Below are positions 60,737-64,000 of a DNA stretch of 64,000 nucleotides, in pieces. Both the position numbers and the translations under genes were made by a program. Source of the DNA: Hyphomonas atlantica corrig. (GTDB lineage: Bacteria; Pseudomonadota; Alphaproteobacteria; Caulobacterales; Hyphomonadaceae); NCBI RefSeq assembly GCF_000682715.1, contig NZ_AWFH01000006.1, forward strand, positions 1-64,000, in the 5' to 3' direction. Position 1 is the stretch's first letter. Every line of letters starts with the position of its first letter. The notes under the pieces were generated by a model. It worked only from the letters and a program-made list of their open reading frames with translations, was not told the DNA's origin and did not search any database.

Positions 60737-61396
60737 ATGTTGAATATCCTTGCAAGCCTTGGAGCGATCACCGCAATCGCAACGTCGCCGCTCCCACTCA
60801 GCCTGCAGGCCACTGAGGCCGCAGCGCCAGCACCGCAAGTTTCCGAGCCGGCCGGCCTGAGCGAGGCCGATCGTCAGCGCCTTCTGAACCGAGCATCTAC
60901 GGCCCTGGCCAAGGTTAAGACAGCCAGCGGCACGTTTGAGCAATTGTCACCGGACTATAGCGAATCCACTGGCCGATTTGCGTTGTCGCGCCCCGGTAAG
61001 GTTCGGTTTGAATATGATGACCCAAGCCCCCTGCTCGTCGTGAGCGATGGCACAACCGTCGGTCTTCAGGATTCCGAGCTGGAAACCACTGATCGGGTTC
61101 CCCTCGGAACCACACCGCTCGCCTTGCTGCTGGATGATGACATCGATTTCGCCACAGAGGCGGATGTGTTGGACGTAACCAACCGAAATGGCCGGGTGGA
61201 AATCACCCTGCGCGACAAGTCTGGCGAAATGGATGGCACGCTGACTCTCGTCATGCAAGAAAGCGATATGAGCCTGACCGGATGGCACACGCTGGACAGC
61301 GGTGGAAACCTGACACAGGTCCAGCTGACCGATGTTTCTTACGGTCAGCGCCTCAATCCGCGTCTGTTCGTTTTGAAGGATTTCGATGAGAACTGA
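60737..61396 (+). CDS. lolA: outer-membrane lipoprotein carrier protein LolA
   Basis: Periplasmic chaperone that ferries lipoproteins from LolCDE to the outer membrane; 219 residues with an exported N-terminus (signal to about residue 28). Family motifs: TASGTFEQLSPDYSESTGRF, SRPGKVRFEYDDPSPLLVV and TLVMQESDMSLTGWH, then a C-terminal strand NPRLFVLKDF. No lolB in the window. Good AGGAG-type site upstream. Single gene, divergent from the CnoX-like gene. Confidence 0.93.
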   Translation: MLNILASLGAITAIATSPLPLSLQATEAAAPAPQVSEPAGLSEADRQRLLNRASTALAKVKTASGTFEQLSPDYSESTGRFALSRPGKVRFEYDDPSPLLVVSDGTTVGLQDSELETTDRVPLGTTPLALLLDDDIDFATEADVLDVTNRNGRVEITLRDKSGEMDGTLTLVMQESDMSLTGWHTLDSGGNLTQVQLTDVSYGQRLNPRLFVLKDFDEN

Positions 61397-61581
61397 CGTG
61401 TTTGCACCACACCCAAGGACATAACACATTATTCACTTGATTTTTTTCTGTGGAGTGACATCTTTGCAACTGTCGATGACGAAGCAATTCGAGCGCAGCA
61501 ACTGACCCCCCGCTGCAATCCTTGTGTCATCCACCGTCGGAGCCTTCCCCTCCCGACGAGACGTGTAAAGCAAGCGTCTGG

Positions 61582-61611
61582 CGCGCCCGAACTTCCCCGC
61601 GTTCGGGCGCG
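61582..61611. other. intergenic hairpin between lolA and xth
   Basis: Perfect 11-bp inverted repeat CGCGCCCGAAC / GTTCGGGCGCG with an 8-base loop, 34 bases before the xth start. No T-run; a structured 5' leader or REP-type unit are both possible. Confidence 0.5.
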
Positions 61612-61645
61612 TTGACGTTTCAGGAAACACTGCTACGCAGCCTGA

Positions 61646-62449
61646 ATGTCTAATTCTCTCAAAATCGTCAGCTGGAACATCAACTCTGTTCGCCTGCGTG
61701 CGCCAAACGTCGCCGCCTTCGTGGAGGAGGAGCAACCGGATGTTGTTTGCCTGCAGGAAACAAAGTGCCAGGACGGCGAATTTCCCGAAAAGGCCTTCAA
61801 GGAAATGGGATTGCCGCATCTCGTGCTGAACGGCCAGAAGGGCGGCCATCATGGCGTGGCCATCGCCTCGCGTTTGCCCATCGAGCGCATCGAGGCACCA
61901 GACCTGTGCCGCCACGGACATTCGCGCGTGATCGCGGCGAAAGTGGCCGGCGTGGAAGTCCACAACATCTACTTGCCAGCTGGCGGCGATGAGCCGGATC
62001 CCGAGGTGAATGACAAGTTTGCCCACAAACTCGATTTTCTGGAGCGACTGGGACCTGCCTACAAGAAGCAGTCAAAGACGCCGCGCGTCTTGGTGGGCGA
62101 TCTGAACGTTGCGCCGCACGAAAACGATGTCTGGTCACACAAGCAGTTGCTGAAGATCGTATCCCACACGCCGGGAGAAACCGAACGTCTGGAAGACTCC
62201 CGCAACCAGGCCGCGTTTGCGGACATTGCTCGCCTGGCGGTAGAGGACCACCAGAAACTCTATTCTTGGTGGAGCTATCGCGCGAAGGACTGGGCCAAGA
62301 GCAATCGCGGACGCCGGCTCGACCATATTTGGATGAACCCCGCTGCACTGCCCGATACGAAGATCGACACCTTCAAGATCCACCTCGCATGGCGTGGAGG
62401 CTGGAAACCCTCGGACCACGCGCCAATAAGCGTCGAAATGAAGGTTTAA
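61646..62449 (+). CDS. xth: exodeoxyribonuclease III (AP endonuclease)
   Basis: DNA repair enzyme of the EEP family, 267 residues. Catalytic segments: SWNINSVRLR, VCLQETKCQD (Glu metal ligand), LVGDLNVAPHENDVW, YSWWSYRAKDW, GRRLDHIWMN and the final His in PSDHAPISVE. It cleaves abasic sites and removes 3' blocks. It ends in TTAA shared with the response regulator gene. The upstream leader contains a hairpin. Confidence 0.95.
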   Translation: MSNSLKIVSWNINSVRLRAPNVAAFVEEEQPDVVCLQETKCQDGEFPEKAFKEMGLPHLVLNGQKGGHHGVAIASRLPIERIEAPDLCRHGHSRVIAAKVAGVEVHNIYLPAGGDEPDPEVNDKFAHKLDFLERLGPAYKKQSKTPRVLVGDLNVAPHENDVWSHKQLLKIVSHTPGETERLEDSRNQAAFADIARLAVEDHQKLYSWWSYRAKDWAKSNRGRRLDHIWMNPAALPDTKIDTFKIHLAWRGGWKPSDHAPISVEMKV

Positions 62450-63132
62450 GGTTGCAGGCGATAACCGCCAGCATCTGTCAGCAACAAGCGGGCATTAGCC
62501 GGGTCCGGCTCCACTTTCTGGCGCAGGCGATAGATGTGCGTTTCCAGCGTGTGGGTTGTGACGGTTGCATTGTAACCCCACACCTCTGACAAGAGCTCGT
62601 CCCGCGCAACAGGCTTGCCCTGCGCGCGATAGAGATATTTCAGGATGTTGGTTTCCTTCTCGGTCAGGCGCACTTTTCGGCCGTCTTCCGTGACCAGCAA
62701 CTTCATCGATGGGCGAAACTCATAAGGCCCCACCTGAAATGTAGCGTCCTCGGATTGCTCAAAGCTGCGAAGATGTGCACGCACGCGCGCCAGCAATACC
62801 GAGAATTTGAACGGCTTGGTGACATAGTCATTCGCGCCGGATTCGAGCCCGAGGATCGTATCGGCGTCGCCATCCTGTCCTGTCAGCATGATGATCGGCG
62901 CGCGGACGCCTTTCTGCCGCATCTGTTTGCAGGCTTCGCGGCCATCCATGTCCGGCATGTCGACATCCAGCAAGATCAGGTCGATCCGCTCCGCCAGCGC
63001 GTGGGTGATCCCCTCATGCGCGTTTGCTGCCTGTAGCGTGTCGAACCCGTCATGCAGATCGAACTGTTCCGCGAGTGCTTCGCGCAGGTCTTCATCGTCA
63101 TCTACCAGCAGAATGGTCTTCTTGCCTGTCAC
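62446..63132 (-). CDS. OmpR-family response regulator
   Basis: A 228-residue regulator. Receiver domain: ILLVDDDEDLREAL (acidic pocket), phospho-Asp in LLDVDMPDMDG near residue 56, ANDYVTKPF (Lys). The winged-helix DNA-binding domain carries LTEKETNILKYLYRAQGKPV and TLETHIYRLRQK. I chose the GTG at 63132 with AAGGAGACGCCC upstream over the Met at 63189. No histidine kinase is nearby, so it is an orphan in this window. Target genes unknown. Confidence 0.92.
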   Translation of the reverse strand: MTGKKTILLVDDDEDLREALAEQFDLHDGFDTLQAANAHEGITHALAERIDLILLDVDMPDMDGREACKQMRQKGVRAPIIMLTGQDGDADTILGLESGANDYVTKPFKFSVLLARVRAHLRSFEQSEDATFQVGPYEFRPSMKLLVTEDGRKVRLTEKETNILKYLYRAQGKPVARDELLSEVWGYNATVTTHTLETHIYRLRQKVEPDPANARLLLTDAGGYRLQP

Positions 63133-63231
63133 GGGCGTCTCCTTCGAATTCGAACGTCGCTGTGTATTGCGACTGGCGACAGATGCCATATGACTTTGCA
63201 TGACGCGTGATCACAAGTCTGGGAGCATTTG

Positions 63232-63741
63232 GTGAGCCTGAAATTTACCGCAAGCCCGACGGGGAAATTCTCAGGCCCGGGCTTCACCGCCCGCTGCGCG
63301 CTGGGAAAGGGCGGGGTCGTTACCGCTTCACAGAAGCGCGAAGGGGACGGGGCCTCTCCTGCCGGGGTGTGGCCGGTACGCAATGTTTTCTACAGGCCCG
63401 ACCGGGTAGAAACGCCCGTGACCAGCCTGCCAATGGTACCGCTCAAGCCACATGATGGCTGGTGCGACGCCTCGAACCATCCGCTTTACAATCGTCCGGT
63501 CTCGCTGCCCTTCGCGGCCAGTCACGAAAAACTCTGGCGCGATGACCACGTCTACGATGTGATCGTCGAGCTGGGTTACAATGATGATCCGGTCGAAGCC
63601 GGACGCGGAAGCGCGATTTTCCTGCACATTGCCCGGCCGAACTATGAGCCGACGGAGGGCTGTATCGCGCTCGAAAAAAGCGACCTGCTTGCGGCTCTGG
63701 AACTGATGCTTCCGGGTACCGAAATCGAAATCTCGTTCTAG
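63232..63741 (+). CDS. L,D-transpeptidase (YkuD) domain protein
   Basis: A 169-residue catalytic domain. The C-terminal signature FLHIARPNYEPTEGCIALEK carries the His and the catalytic Cys. Upstream are GKGGVVTASQKREGDGASPA and VIVELGYNDDP. No signal peptide is visible, so either it is exported by an unusual route or acts in the cytosol; the family normally cross-links or edits peptidoglycan. The start is GTG at 63232 after GGGAG. It ends in CTAG overlapping the YggS gene. Confidence 0.83.
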   Translation: MSLKFTASPTGKFSGPGFTARCALGKGGVVTASQKREGDGASPAGVWPVRNVFYRPDRVETPVTSLPMVPLKPHDGWCDASNHPLYNRPVSLPFAASHEKLWRDDHVYDVIVELGYNDDPVEAGRGSAIFLHIARPNYEPTEGCIALEKSDLLAALELMLPGTEIEISF

Positions 63742-64000
63742 GCTGAATTATCGCGAGGCCCGAACAGGGCGGTTCCGATGCGCACATGGGTCGCGCCGAA
63801 CTGCGCGCCTGTCTCGTAATCGGAGCTCATGCCCATGGAGAGCTGCTCCAAACCAAGGCGCCCCGCTATTCTGGCCAGAAGGGCAAAGTGAGGACCGGCG
63901 GGTTCTTCGACAGGCGGAATGCACATCAGGCCGACCACATCCAGCGCTGCCTCACGTGCTGTCTGGAGCAGACTTTCCACTCCATCGGGTGAAACACCCG
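63738..64000 (-). CDS. YggS-family PLP-binding protein, partial
   Basis: C-terminal 87 or so residues of a pyridoxal-phosphate homeostasis protein; the start is beyond the window. It contains SPDGVESLLQTAREAALDVV, GLMCIPPVEEP, LSMGMSSDYETGAQFGATHV and RIGTALFGPR. The MGMSSDYE and RIGTALFG motifs hold the phosphate of PLP. Normally about 220 residues and monomeric. Convergent with the transpeptidase gene. Confidence 0.94.
   Translation of the reverse strand, partial: GVSPDGVESLLQTAREAALDVVGLMCIPPVEEPAGPHFALLARIAGRLGLEQLSMGMSSDYETGAQFGATHVRIGTALFGPRDNSA

Overview
The window looks like chromosomal DNA of an alphaproteobacterium, most likely of the Hyphomonadaceae/Caulobacterales type. This is an inference from gene content: a PhaR/PhaB pair, a scattered hisB-H-A-F-E set, aroK-aroB next to a CorC-type CBS protein, a TonB-dependent receptor, and a CnoX-type thioredoxin beside a Lon-N-domain protein and Trm112. 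Base composition is moderately GC-rich, and most genes have clear purine-rich ribosome binding sites. I see no rRNA or tRNA gene, CRISPR array, prophage or complete insertion sequence.

Layout. 0-9.6 kb: an outer-membrane-like protein, a small membrane protein, phaR and phaB, then a minus-strand lipid block (quinone-oxidoreductase-type MDR protein, acyl-CoA ligase, alpha/beta hydrolase, SCP2 protein) divergent from an acyl-CoA carboxylase carboxyltransferase and a DUF4349 lipoprotein. 9.6-20 kb: gltB-gltD, uppP, an NDUFA9-like reductase, glpD, a J-domain protein and bolA. 20-27 kb: CorC-like protein, aroB, aroK, a 44-residue membrane peptide coupled to a 533-residue helical protein, xerD and small membrane proteins. 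27-32 kb: a 2OG-Fe(II) oxygenase-like protein, a CitE/malyl-CoA lyase-like protein, an NTF2-like protein, a GNAT acetyltransferase and a GGDEF-EAL protein.

32-44 kb: histidine genes hisB, hisH, hisA, hisF and hisE lie in pathway-operon order on the plus strand but are separated by unrelated genes. The largest interruption (36.5-41.3 kb) holds an AT-rich patch with a small Cys-rich gene, a GIY-YIG nuclease flanked by inverted imperfect repeats, a hairpin-rich noncoding island, two tandem membrane-bound diguanylate cyclases and three tiny cationic proteins.

44-64 kb: glycosyltransferase, DUF6065 protein, prolyl-tRNA deacylase-like protein, TonB receptor, TPR-sulfotransferase, aldo/keto reductase, ftsK, a fasciclin protein with an FNR/FixK-like box upstream, amtB without an adjacent glnK, a UbiH-type hydroxylase, a protein quality-control/thiol block (DUF971, Trm112, Lon-N, CnoX), lolA, xth, an orphan OmpR-type regulator, an L,D-transpeptidase and a YggS gene cut by the window end.

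Most genes are housekeeping. The least explained part is the repeat and structure island at 37.2-38.5 kb around the GIY-YIG gene. A second pattern is that eight convergent gene pairs overlap by exactly four bases, sharing a CTAG, TTAA, CTAA or TTAG stop tetranucleotide.
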